5,069 nt of DNA. It comes from Gemmatimonadota bacterium. GTDB taxonomy: Bacteria > Gemmatimonadota > Gemmatimonadetes > Gemmatimonadales > Gemmatimonadaceae. The position numbers were made by a program, and so were the translations under genes. The stretch's first letter is position 1. The number at the start of each line of letters is the position of its first letter. Below the pieces are notes generated by a model, which ran no database searches, was not told the origin of the DNA, and saw nothing but the letters and a program-made list of their open reading frames with translations. Below, piece after piece: positions 1 through 5,069 of the stretch. The DNA lies in contig QHUV01000254.1 of assembly GCA_003222065.1 (NCBI GenBank), positions 1 through 5,069 of the forward strand, in the 5' to 3' direction.

Positions 1-85
1 TCCGGGAGCGCATGATCCCATTCCTAGGCTGAGGGTTCGCTGCTTCAAGCGCAATGATCGTGCGCCAATCGACCGAATCGGGCAC
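1..85 (-). CDS. Partial unknown protein, N-terminus only (runs off left edge)
   Basis: Only the first 28 codons are in the window. Reading the minus strand from a GTG at 85-83 gives a protein beginning MPDSVDWRTIIALEAANPQP and continuing open to the edge. The start was chosen because a full AGGAGG (92-97) lies 6 nt upstream, the optimal spacing. An ATG two bases earlier (87-85) is in another frame, only 4 nt from the same site, and gives a less protein-like sequence. The visible part has no signal peptide or hydrophobic anchor, so a cytoplasmic protein is the simplest guess. I do not recognise the family. It is transcribed divergently from the plug-domain gene, with 140 bp between the two start codons. 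The chief doubt is the short length: the open frame could be chance. Confidence 0.45.
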   Translation of the reverse strand, partial: MPDSVDWRTIIALEAANPQPRNGIMRSR

Positions 86-91
86 ATACCG

Positions 92-97
92 CCTCCT
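92..97 (-). promoter_or_regulatory. Ribosome binding site AGGAGG for the left-edge gene
   Basis: The plus strand reads cctcct, so the minus strand carries a perfect AGGAGG 6 nt before the GTG at 85. This site decides the GTG start over the overlapping ATG at 87 and is the main evidence that a gene begins here. No convincing -35/-10 pair was found further upstream on the minus strand. Confidence 0.5.
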
Positions 98-215
98 GGG
101 AGAGTTAGTAAATCGACGCGACTTCTAATCTTGCGAACGAAATGCTTGACATTTTCTGCCGCGTCCCCAGAGTGGACGGCCACAGAAGGCGCAGCCCACG
201 CTCACCTGCTCTCGC

Positions 216-220
216 GGGAG
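216..220 (+). promoter_or_regulatory. Ribosome binding site GGGAG that sets the plug-protein start
   Basis: GGGAG ends 5 nt before the ATG at 226. The longer in-frame start at 142 has no recognisable ribosome site and would place about 28 arginine-rich residues ahead of the signal peptide. The site partly lies in a weak 4-bp hairpin (GCTC 208-211 with GAGC 218-221), which may be incidental. Confidence 0.6.
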
Positions 221-225
221 CCGTT

Positions 226-1020
226 ATGCACGGAACGCTCGGCAGGCTCGCGAACGCGCGAACGTGCAGCCGCGTTCGGTCTCGGCTTCGGTCTGCGTTG
301 CTAATCGCTGTTACCACCGTTGGACCGCGCGTCGCAATCGCTCAGAGAGTGACCCTGACGGGTTTCGTGCGCGACTCCGCCGGAGCGCCAATACCGGAAG
401 CCGATGTCAGCATTCCGGCGGCGCACCTTCTGACGCGCACCGACAATTCGGGTCTGTTTTCGCTGACGCGGGTGAGCGCGGGCGCGGTGGAGGTCTCGGT
501 CCGCAGGCTCGGCTACGTGCCGAGAAGTTTGCAACTCGACATTAATCCGACAGGTAGCGACACCGTCGCGGTTACGATGGTCGCTCAGGCGCTCGAGCTT
601 CCCGGCATTGTCGTCACGGAGCAAACGAAACGTCACCTGCTATGGATCGAGGATTTCTACCGCCGCCGCTCGAAGGGTATCGGCGGTACGTACTACACGC
701 GTGACGACATCGAGGCCAGACACGCATCGCGCCTGAGCGATGTTCTTCGTGACGCACCTGGCGTCCGGTTTGTCCGCTCGCGCGGCGGCGGCAACGGCAT
801 CCGCTTCGACACGCCGGCGAACTTCCGCCGCGATTGTCTTCCGCAGTATTTCGTCGACGGCCAACGCGTCATGAATCTCGAGGTGGATGATCTGCCGGCG
901 CGCGACGTCGAAGGCGTCGAGCTCTACGCCGGCCCCTCCAGCACGCCAACGCAGTTCCAACAGGGAGCGGTGACGTCGTGCGGAACGGTCGCGATCTGGT
1001 CCCGAGTGCCCGGCACGTGA
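226..1020 (+). CDS. Secreted carboxypeptidase-regulatory-like and TonB-receptor plug protein without a barrel
   Basis: The product is 264 residues from the ATG at 226. Residues 1-39 are a basic then hydrophobic signal peptide (core LLIAVTTVG) with an AIA signal peptidase I site, giving mature Q40. Residues 43-118 match the carboxypeptidase regulatory-like beta-sandwich: LTGFVRDSAGAPIPEADVSI, then TDNSGLFSL, then VRRLGYVPRSLQL. After a TonB-box-like segment LPGIVVTE (125-132) comes a plug domain: YYTRDDIEARHASRLSDVLR and APGVRFVR, then QYFVDGQRV (207-215) and VEGVELYAGP (228-237), ending GTVAIWSR. True TonB-dependent receptors continue for several hundred more residues of barrel; here the frame stops with TGA and a terminator follows, so the protein is naturally short rather than broken. 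C204 and C252 could form a disulfide. The outer-membrane receptor fold relationship is clear; the role is not. It may be a periplasmic plug-like binding protein or TonB partner (inference). A start at 142 is possible but less likely. Confidence 0.85.
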   Translation: MHGTLGRLANARTCSRVRSRLRSALLIAVTTVGPRVAIAQRVTLTGFVRDSAGAPIPEADVSIPAAHLLTRTDNSGLFSLTRVSAGAVEVSVRRLGYVPRSLQLDINPTGSDTVAVTMVAQALELPGIVVTEQTKRHLLWIEDFYRRRSKGIGGTYYTRDDIEARHASRLSDVLRDAPGVRFVRSRGGGNGIRFDTPANFRRDCLPQYFVDGQRVMNLEVDDLPARDVEGVELYAGPSSTPTQFQQGAVTSCGTVAIWSRVPGT

Positions 1021-1063
1021 TGGGCACTGCCTAACGACTAGTGAGGCCCGCGGGCAACGCAAC

Positions 1064-1094
1064 GCGCGCCGGCGGTTTCGCCGGCGCGCTTTTT
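1064..1094 (+). terminator. Intrinsic terminator after the plug-protein gene
   Basis: A perfect 11-bp GC stem (1064-1074 pairing with 1079-1089) has a GTTT tetraloop and is followed immediately by five T's (1090-1094), 43 bp after the plus-strand stop. The T-tract serves plus-strand transcription. The minus-strand gene ends 27 bp to the right, so its RNA also forms this hairpin, but there the following sequence is not U-rich. It is therefore a strong terminator in one direction and at best a 3' stabilising hairpin or weak terminator in the other. Confidence 0.93.
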
Positions 1095-1116
1095 CATCCT
1101 CGTACGAGCCATCGAT

Positions 1117-1956
1117 CTACTGGCGAGGCGGCCTCACGTCGACACCGTAAACGACGCTCACGGCGGTCACGCCCTTGTTCGGACTTCCCGCGACCCCCGC
1201 CGGGAATATGAATGCCGTCAGCGCCGTGCCTCCCACGCGCGTCCCCGCGACCGGATCGAGTAGCGGCTGCTGCGCCGCGCCGACCGGCGCCAGAATCTTG
1301 CTCAGCGTTGGGGCTGTGGTTCCGCTGTTGAAGACGCGGAGCACCAGCGAATCGGGAGCGAACGTCGCGTATGTCGTCGGCGCGCCGAACGCTACGCTGG
1401 AAAATGACGGGCTGCTCGGCAGCGCCGTTGCTGACACTGTGTCGCGCGTTTTGTAAACGTCGACCGGCCCGACGCCCGTCGCCGCCACGAAGGCCCTGAT
1501 GGCCACCTGATTCGCCGGCACGGTCGGCTTCGTGTCCGTGATCAGAACGAAATGTTGATGCGGCGTCGCGCCAGCGCGAGCGAGGCCGGTGTGCAGGATC
1601 GTGTAGTACGTGTTCGCCGCCAGCGTCAACGTCGTGTCGAATATGACTTGCGACACGACGTTGATGTCCGTGCTCTGCATGTTGGTGAACACGCGGAAGT
1701 GCCGCGCCCCGGCATTGATTCCTGTGTACGTACTCACGGTGCGATACGGAATGTATCCCGTGCTCGGATCGGCGAAGTTGAGGTTCTCCACCGCATCCAT
1801 GAGATGGACGTCCACCTCGCCAGTATCTGGCATGGCATGGACGTAACGAACGAACGCCAATGCTGGAACGTCGGAAGTCGTTCCCGTGATGTCCTTGCTG
1901 CAGCCTAAGATCATGGCCGAGGCAAGAGCGAACGACGCGATGCGAAGTAATCTCAT
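1117..1956 (-). CDS. Lipoprotein with two DUF4397-like domains
   Basis: The product is 279 residues from the ATG at 1956. A GTG five codons upstream (1971) is in frame, but the GGAG that would serve the ATG lies inside that extension, so the ATG is preferred. Residues 1-18 are a lipoprotein signal ending ILG, with C19 as the likely lipidated residue (lipobox slightly off consensus, L at -2). The body holds two related halves. One starts FVRYVHAMPDTGEVDVHL (35-52) and runs to about 125; the other starts AIRAFVAATGVGPVDVYKT (152-170) and runs to about 250. Both show the DUF4397 pattern of a V-R-x-x-H/V-A strand, a G-x-VDV turn and a later strand with L/F-R-VF (FRVF 87-90, LRVF 206-209). DUF4397 domains are extracytoplasmic beta-sandwich modules of unknown function. 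The gene lies 72 bp behind the susD-linked small gene, with no terminator visible between, so it is probably the last gene of the operon. Its surface and binding role are inferred. Confidence 0.85.
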   Translation of the reverse strand: MRLLRIASFALASAMILGCSKDITGTTSDVPALAFVRYVHAMPDTGEVDVHLMDAVENLNFADPSTGYIPYRTVSTYTGINAGARHFRVFTNMQSTDINVVSQVIFDTTLTLAANTYYTILHTGLARAGATPHQHFVLITDTKPTVPANQVAIRAFVAATGVGPVDVYKTRDTVSATALPSSPSFSSVAFGAPTTYATFAPDSLVLRVFNSGTTAPTLSKILAPVGAAQQPLLDPVAGTRVGGTALTAFIFPAGVAGSPNKGVTAVSVVYGVDVRPPRQ

Positions 1957-1965
1957 GAACGAAGT

Positions 1966-1969
1966 CTCC
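1966..1969 (-). promoter_or_regulatory. Ribosome binding site GGAG for the DUF4397 lipoprotein
   Basis: The minus strand has GGAG 9 nt before the ATG at 1956. Because this GGAG would lie within the first two codons if translation began at the GTG at 1971, it argues for the shorter start. No hairpin followed by a U-run is visible in the 72-bp gap, so read-through from the preceding gene is likely. Confidence 0.5.
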
Positions 1970-2028
1970 ACGAAAACATGATGGCAATGCCGCGTGCGGT
2001 GTCGCGAGCGTCCCGTTTCTTCGCGCCC

Positions 2029-2487
2029 CTATGATCCGCCTGGGGGCCCGCCGGTACCACCAGCCGGTGGCGCGCCGGTACCACTGAGTCCACGTGTCAC
2101 AATGAAGGCTCCAATTGCCAGCACGGTAGCGCCGATCGCGACTGCCGTTCGGCCCCGCGAGAATTCCCGCTTCTGCATCGTGCTGACGAAGCCGGCGTTC
2201 AGCGGTACCTGCTCACCAGTCCAGTGACTCGACCCCCCGCTGAGCAGATCGATCCCGGCCACGCTCACGACGTACGAGTCTTCGGTTCGCCTAACGAGCG
2301 TGCCTTCCACTTTCAGGACGCCGGGTCCGAGCCGATCACTGAGACCGACTCGCCCGGCGTCCGTGATTTCGAACGCATACCGCTCGCCTGGTACGGGTGT
2401 CACACCACTCATCGGCACGTACCGATAACAGCCGGCGTGCAGGGCGATCGTTGAAAGAGCTGGCAACGAGATCAACAGCCGTCGCAT
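2029..2487 (-). CDS. Small membrane-anchored protein coupled to SusD (family unknown)
   Basis: The product is 152 residues. The N-terminus (MRRLLISLPALSTIALHAGC) is a signal with a probable lipidated C20, although H at -3 departs from the normal lipobox, so lipidation is less certain than export. Residues 21-110 form a small soluble domain with YRYVPMSG, ERYAFEITDAGRVGLSDRLG, VEGTLV and SYVVSVAGID, suggesting a beta-rich fold. Basic residues KREFSRGRT (107-114) precede a hydrophobic segment AVAIGATVLAIGAFIV (115-130), probably membrane-spanning. The tail is Gly/Pro-rich (133-152) and encoded by a short tandem repeat. The ATG overlaps the susD TGA by one base (TGATG), so translation is probably coupled. 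I recall similar small proteins beside susD genes in Gemmatimonadota but know no assigned function; an accessory role to the SusCD importer is inference. Confidence 0.8.
   Translation of the reverse strand: MRRLLISLPALSTIALHAGCYRYVPMSGVTPVPGERYAFEITDAGRVGLSDRLGPGVLKVEGTLVRRTEDSYVVSVAGIDLLSGGSSHWTGEQVPLNAGFVSTMQKREFSRGRTAVAIGATVLAIGAFIVTRGLSGTGAPPAGGTGGPPGGS
2037..2084 (-). repeat. Two 24-bp imperfect tandem repeats coding the Gly/Pro tail
   Basis: Units 2037-2060 and 2061-2084 match at 19 of 24 positions and share an identical 12-mer (CGCCGGTACCAC at 2049-2060 and 2073-2084). On the minus strand they encode the repeated pattern GTG(A/G)PP(A/G)G at the extreme C-terminus of the small membrane protein. 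The unit length is a multiple of three, so gain or loss of a copy would keep the frame. Confidence 0.75.
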
Positions 2488-4151
2488 CAGAAACCGTAGG
2501 TCCCCTTGGCGGCGGCCGATGGTCCACCAATACCACCGAGGTTATAGAATGGAAGCAAGCGCACCTGCATCTCCTGATATGGAACCGGGAACTCGAGAGG
2601 CGTTCCTTCCACGAGGTCGCCCCACCCACGCTCGGCCTGGAACCACTGACCATAGCCCGTGAAGTACGTCTCGATGCGGTACTCGTACTTGAGCGCCTCC
2701 ATGGCCGTGCCGCAGGCTGTCGGACCGCTCGGTCCGGTGGGCACGCGCGGCACGCAGGCGCCACCACCCGGCACCGGATCGGTCGCCGTCGCGATTACGC
2801 CCGCCAGCTTTGGCAGCTTGCCCTTCGACACGCGAGAGTTGTCGATCAGCGGCAGGGCCGAGGCGACGTCGCCCTTCCGGAGGTAGCCTTCCGCGGCGAG
2901 CAAGTCGACCTCCGCCTTGGGGAACTCAATCCACGCTCCAGCATTGTCGGAGTTGCTCACCGTTAGGTATCGGAACCTGAAATGGTCGTAGAACGACGTG
3001 CCCCAGGGGTCGCCCGGCGGATCTTCGCCAGCTGGACGATTGCGGAAATACAAGCCGCTGTTTCCCGGAACGCCATTCGGGCCGCCCGAGACGGTATTCT
3101 GCGTGGCGCGATCTTCGCCCGCCGGCCAGCGCGCGTCCGGCGTCTTCAGCAGGAATGCTTGGCGGTTGATCATCGGCGTCGCGAGCCATGCGTCATAAGC
3201 GCCGGAGGTGTCAGCCATTCCCAAGTACATCATCGACACATCGCCCCAGCCCTGGTAGCGATATGCGTTCGTGACTTCCGTCTGCTGCCATCCCGCCTGA
3301 ATCGAAAGCTGCACAACTAGGTCAGAAGTGATCCCGTTCGTCGCATCCGCGATGACCTGAGTCCAATCGACCGCCGCACGTTCGGTCGGCGTGCGGGCAA
3401 CGCCGGCACGAAATCGCGCCTGATACGAACGGACGATCTTGATGAACGTCGGCTGATCGATGCTCACGCCGTTGATCCATGTCGATGTGAACGCCGCCAG
3501 TGAGCCAGTCACCGCGGACGACCGCGCAATCGTTAGGGCGCTATCCAGATCGGCGAGTGCTTGCGTCATTACGTTGGCATGTCCGACGAGCGCCGGCGGG
3601 GCTCCGATCGTCGGCGTTGCCGGAAGCACGATCGCAGCCGAGTCGTACATCAGCGCGGTGTTGCCTTGGGCGAGCCCCAGCTCGAAGAACCCCCAAGCGC
3701 GCGCTCTGGCATTCTGCGATGCCGATCCGAGCGTGTGCCCCGCGGCGACAAATGCATCGAGTGCGTTGATCGCGTTCGAGAGAGCACGCGCCTGCTTCTG
3801 CATGTTCTGGAAGTCGGCGTAGTGCACGCCGGCTCCGCTGTTGTTGACTGAATTGTCGATGAACCGGCGAGGAATGGCCGCCCGATACACCATGTCGAAA
3901 TTCGCCACATTGCCGTAGTTCTCCAGCGACATCGCGTTGAGCTGCGGCGCGAGATTGTTCGTGTGCACGCCGCTGTTTGTGAAGCCGACTTGCAGAAAAC
4001 CCTGGGCGAAGACGGCTTCGATATCGGTCGCTGTCCCGTAAACCTGCGCAATGTTCGGGTTGTTGGGGTTGTTCACCCCCAACACATCCTTGCACGCCGC
4101 CGCTGCGAACGTGGCCGCGACCACGACAAGGCCCGTAGCCAGTTTGTTCAT
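2487..4151 (-). CDS. SusD/RagB-family outer-membrane lipoprotein
   Basis: At 554 residues this is within the usual SusD length. SusD proteins are surface lipoproteins that bind substrate and act as the lid of the SusC barrel. Residues 1-19 are a lipoprotein signal ending AAAA, with C20 lipidated, followed by the flexible KDVLGVNNPNNPN. TPR-type helices are seen at 112-135, at 149-175 (ARAWGFFELGLAQGNTALMY), at 190-211 and at 233-252 (TFIKIVRSYQARFRAGVART). The most family-typical stretch is EVDLLAAEGYLRKGDVASAL (414-433) followed by IDNSRVSKGKLP. The C-terminal part holds ALKYEYRIETYFTGYGQWF (486-504) and RGWGDLVEGTPLEFPVP (508-524), resembling the SusD segment where a family-typical R-x-x-E precedes a large aromatic stretch. 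The only non-lipid cysteines are C466 and C480, a likely disulfide loop. The gene follows susC after 68 bp and its stop overlaps the next start. Substrate is unknown; the family in this type of bacterium is not restricted to starch. Confidence 0.95.
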   Translation of the reverse strand: MNKLATGLVVVAATFAAAACKDVLGVNNPNNPNIAQVYGTATDIEAVFAQGFLQVGFTNSGVHTNNLAPQLNAMSLENYGNVANFDMVYRAAIPRRFIDNSVNNSGAGVHYADFQNMQKQARALSNAINALDAFVAAGHTLGSASQNARARAWGFFELGLAQGNTALMYDSAAIVLPATPTIGAPPALVGHANVMTQALADLDSALTIARSSAVTGSLAAFTSTWINGVSIDQPTFIKIVRSYQARFRAGVARTPTERAAVDWTQVIADATNGITSDLVVQLSIQAGWQQTEVTNAYRYQGWGDVSMMYLGMADTSGAYDAWLATPMINRQAFLLKTPDARWPAGEDRATQNTVSGGPNGVPGNSGLYFRNRPAGEDPPGDPWGTSFYDHFRFRYLTVSNSDNAGAWIEFPKAEVDLLAAEGYLRKGDVASALPLIDNSRVSKGKLPKLAGVIATATDPVPGGGACVPRVPTGPSGPTACGTAMEALKYEYRIETYFTGYGQWFQAERGWGDLVEGTPLEFPVPYQEMQVRLLPFYNLGGIGGPSAAAKGTYGF

Positions 4152-4158
4152 TCGAATT

Positions 4159-4164
4159 CACCTC
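4159..4164 (-). promoter_or_regulatory. Strong ribosome binding site GAGGTG for susD
   Basis: The minus strand has GAGGTG 7 nt before the susD ATG at 4151, which supports that start and suggests susD is initiated independently of susC rather than by coupling. Confidence 0.7.
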
Positions 4165-4177
4165 GTGGAGGGTCACG

Positions 4178-4211
4178 CCTCGCGGAAGACAACGATTCGG
4201 CTCCCGCGAAG
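4178..4211 (-). other. Possible stem-loop between susC and susD
   Basis: In the 68-bp susC-susD gap, CTTCGCGG (4211-4204) can pair with CCGCGAGG (4185-4178), an 8-bp stem with one G-U pair and an 18-nt loop. There is no U-run after it, so it is not a terminator. Intercistronic hairpins can protect the 3' end of the upstream message or permit different levels of the two proteins; whether this one does is unknown. Confidence 0.3.
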
Positions 4212-4219
4212 CCAGACGC

Positions 4220-5069
4220 TTAGAAGCGCGTGCTCAGACTGAGCGAGAACGTGCGGAGATTGGGGAACTGGTACGCGTCGACGCCGTTCACCGCGCCCGA
4301 TCCGGACACGCTTCCCGCGTTGGTGACGCCGACCTCTGGATCGTAGCCCGAGTAGTTCGTGAACGTCTTCAGGTTCCGACCGACCAGGCCGATCGTCCAG
4401 TCACCGACGCCTCGCACCGGGCCATAGTTGTACGAGACGTTCACTTCACGGATCTTGGCGTAACTCGCCTTCTCGAGGTTCACGCTGTTGACGCCTAACG
4501 CGTCGTACAGGCCGCCGACGCCGATACCGGCGTCCGCCGGACCCTGCCGCCAGTAGTAGCCGATTGGCTTCGCGTCCTCGACGCTCTTGCTGTGCTGATC
4601 CTCCTCGCGATCCTGGAAGTCGCCGAACGACCATGCCCGTGCCTGATTCCACACATACTGGCCGAACGAGCCGTCAACGAGCGCGTACAGGAACAGGCGC
4701 TTGTAGTTGAAGGTTTGGGAATGGCTCAGCCGGAACTTGGGCAGCGCGCTGCCGAGGAAGACGTTCGCCGACGAGCCCGTGACCGGATCGCGCAATTTGA
4801 TCGGCATGCCCCAATTGAGCTGTCCACCCCATGGGGCTTGCGATGAGGGTAGCACCGCGTTCCAAAGATTCCTCTTGATGCCGTCGCCTAACGAATTGCC
4901 CGCGCCGACCCAAACGATGAGACCGTCGCCGTTCTTCTGGAAGGCGCTGCCAGGGCCGCCGCACTGCGCCTGGAACGGTCCAGGGAGCTCGGCGCAGCTC
5001 GTAATGAACTTCCTGCCATAAAACTCCGCGTACGGATACCCCGCCTGCGCGTAGAAGACCGAGCCCGAA
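4220..5069 (-). CDS. SusC/RagA-family TonB-dependent receptor, C-terminal part (5' end outside window)
   Basis: The frame ends in TAA (4222-4220) and stays open to the right edge, giving the last 282 residues of a protein that is normally around 1000. A GTG at 4855 lies inside the frame and is not the start: upstream residues such as GYPYAEFYGRKF and GDGLIVWVGAGNSLGDGIKR are continuous SusC-like sequence. Visible elements are PYAEFYGRK (12-20 of the visible part), GMPIKLRDP (87-95), the strand-rich LSHSQTFNYKRLFLYALVDG, SYAKIREVNVSYNYG and IGLVGRNLKTFTNYSGYDPE. It ends FSLSLSTRF, where the final aromatic residue is the expected barrel insertion signal. SusC family members form the 22-strand outer-membrane barrel energised by TonB; the SusD partner is encoded immediately downstream. 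Two visible cysteines (25 and 36 of this part) lie close together and may bridge. Substrate cannot be told. Confidence 0.95.
   Translation of the reverse strand, partial: SGSVFYAQAGYPYAEFYGRKFITSCAELPGPFQAQCGGPGSAFQKNGDGLIVWVGAGNSLGDGIKRNLWNAVLPSSQAPWGGQLNWGMPIKLRDPVTGSSANVFLGSALPKFRLSHSQTFNYKRLFLYALVDGSFGQYVWNQARAWSFGDFQDREEDQHSKSVEDAKPIGYYWRQGPADAGIGVGGLYDALGVNSVNLEKASYAKIREVNVSYNYGPVRGVGDWTIGLVGRNLKTFTNYSGYDPEVGVTNAGSVSGSGAVNGVDAYQFPNLRTFSLSLSTRF

Larger units (their letters stand above)
1029..4893. repeat. Dispersed 8-mer GCCTAACG (four copies) with two further 7-base cores
   Basis: Exact GCCTAACG occurs on the plus strand at 1029-1036, 2289-2296, 4493-4500 and 4886-4893. The inverted core CGTTAGG is at 2961-2967 and 3531-3537. 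One copy is intergenic (just after the plug-protein stop) and the others are inside coding sequence. By rough count for random DNA an 8-mer should appear about 0.15 times on both strands of a window this size and the 7-mer about 0.6 times. The coordinates of this entry span the copies; the sequence between them is not repeat. Confidence 0.45.

Noticed and set aside
146..174. TTGACA as the -35 of a standard promoter for the plug-protein gene
   Set aside because: The positions 16-18 bp downstream (around 168-175) are GC-containing and do not resemble TATAAT, so I did not call a promoter.
142..225. Longer start of the plug protein at ATG 142
   Set aside because: It has no ribosome site, adds an arginine-rich extension before the signal peptide, and is beaten by GGGAG plus ATG at 226.
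2..304. Plus-strand frame open from the left edge to a TAA at 302-304
   Set aside because: Its translation is rich in arginine and proline without recognisable features, and it overlaps the divergent start region and the plug-protein signal peptide in another frame.
1046..1055. Perfect palindrome GCCCGCGGGC beside the terminator
   Set aside because: It is short and purely GC, expected by chance in this composition, and has no spacing or repeat that would suggest an operator.
640..1062. 140-codon minus-strand frame under the plug-protein gene
   Set aside because: It is antisense to conserved plug sequence, and its start region falls between the plug-protein stop and the terminator without a ribosome site.
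1094..1987. 297-codon minus-strand frame overlapping the DUF4397 lipoprotein
   Set aside because: It is a frame-shifted shadow of the lipoprotein gene: rich in R, G, H and S, with no signal peptide or recognisable domain, while the other frame gives a coherent lipoprotein.
2397..2966. 189-codon plus-strand open frame across the susD 3' end and the small-protein start
   Set aside because: It is antisense to two well-supported genes, has arginine-rich low-complexity composition typical of antisense frames in GC-rich DNA, and has no ribosome site noted.
212..4209. 12-mer TCGCGGGAGCCG at 212-223, repeated inverted at 4198-4209
   Set aside because: A single 12-base match pair is roughly expected by chance in a 5-kb GC-rich window.
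4220..4855. Treating the SusC-like frame as a complete 211-residue gene starting at 4855
   Set aside because: The codon at 4855 is an internal GTG and the same frame continues open to the window edge with SusC-like sequence.

Overview
The window is GC-rich bacterial DNA. It carries a SusC/SusD-type outer-membrane uptake locus together with lipoproteins and a TonB-plug protein of a style I associate with Gemmatimonadota: a barrel-less carboxypeptidase-regulatory plus plug protein, a small 'GCYRYVP' lipoprotein directly behind susD, and an F-terminated SusC. The phylum assignment is inferred from protein style, not from a marker gene.

Layout. At the far left (1-85, minus) is the probable start of a gene that leaves the window; it has a GTG start and a full AGGAGG ribosome site. 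A 140-bp divergent region (86-225) separates it from a plus-strand gene (226-1020). That gene encodes a secreted protein with a carboxypeptidase-regulatory-like beta-sandwich and a complete TonB-receptor plug, but no barrel. It ends at a strong intrinsic terminator (1064-1094). Everything to the right is on the minus strand. Read in transcription order from the right edge it is: the C-terminal 282 residues of a SusC/RagA TonB-dependent receptor (4220-5069, 5' end outside), a 554-residue SusD/RagB lipoprotein (2487-4151), a 152-residue membrane-anchored protein whose ATG overlaps the susD stop by one base (2029-2487), and a lipoprotein with two DUF4397-like domains (1117-1956). The two blocks converge on the hairpin at 1064-1089.

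How the genes fit together. SusC and SusD families form an outer-membrane 'pedal-bin' importer in which the SusD lipoprotein lids the SusC barrel; the substrate (glycan, peptide or other) cannot be read from this window. The overlapping start of the 152-residue protein suggests it is made in step with SusD and may be an accessory subunit. The DUF4397 lipoprotein follows after 72 bp and is probably co-transcribed. The barrel-less plug protein is separate and convergent; it could interact with TonB or with a barrel, but that is speculation.

The most unexpected non-gene signal is an 8-mer, GCCTAACG, present four times in the same orientation. Its 7-base core occurs six times over both strands, and where it falls in genes it often forces rare TTA or CTA leucine codons. 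No RNA genes, CRISPR arrays, insertion sequences or phage genes were seen.
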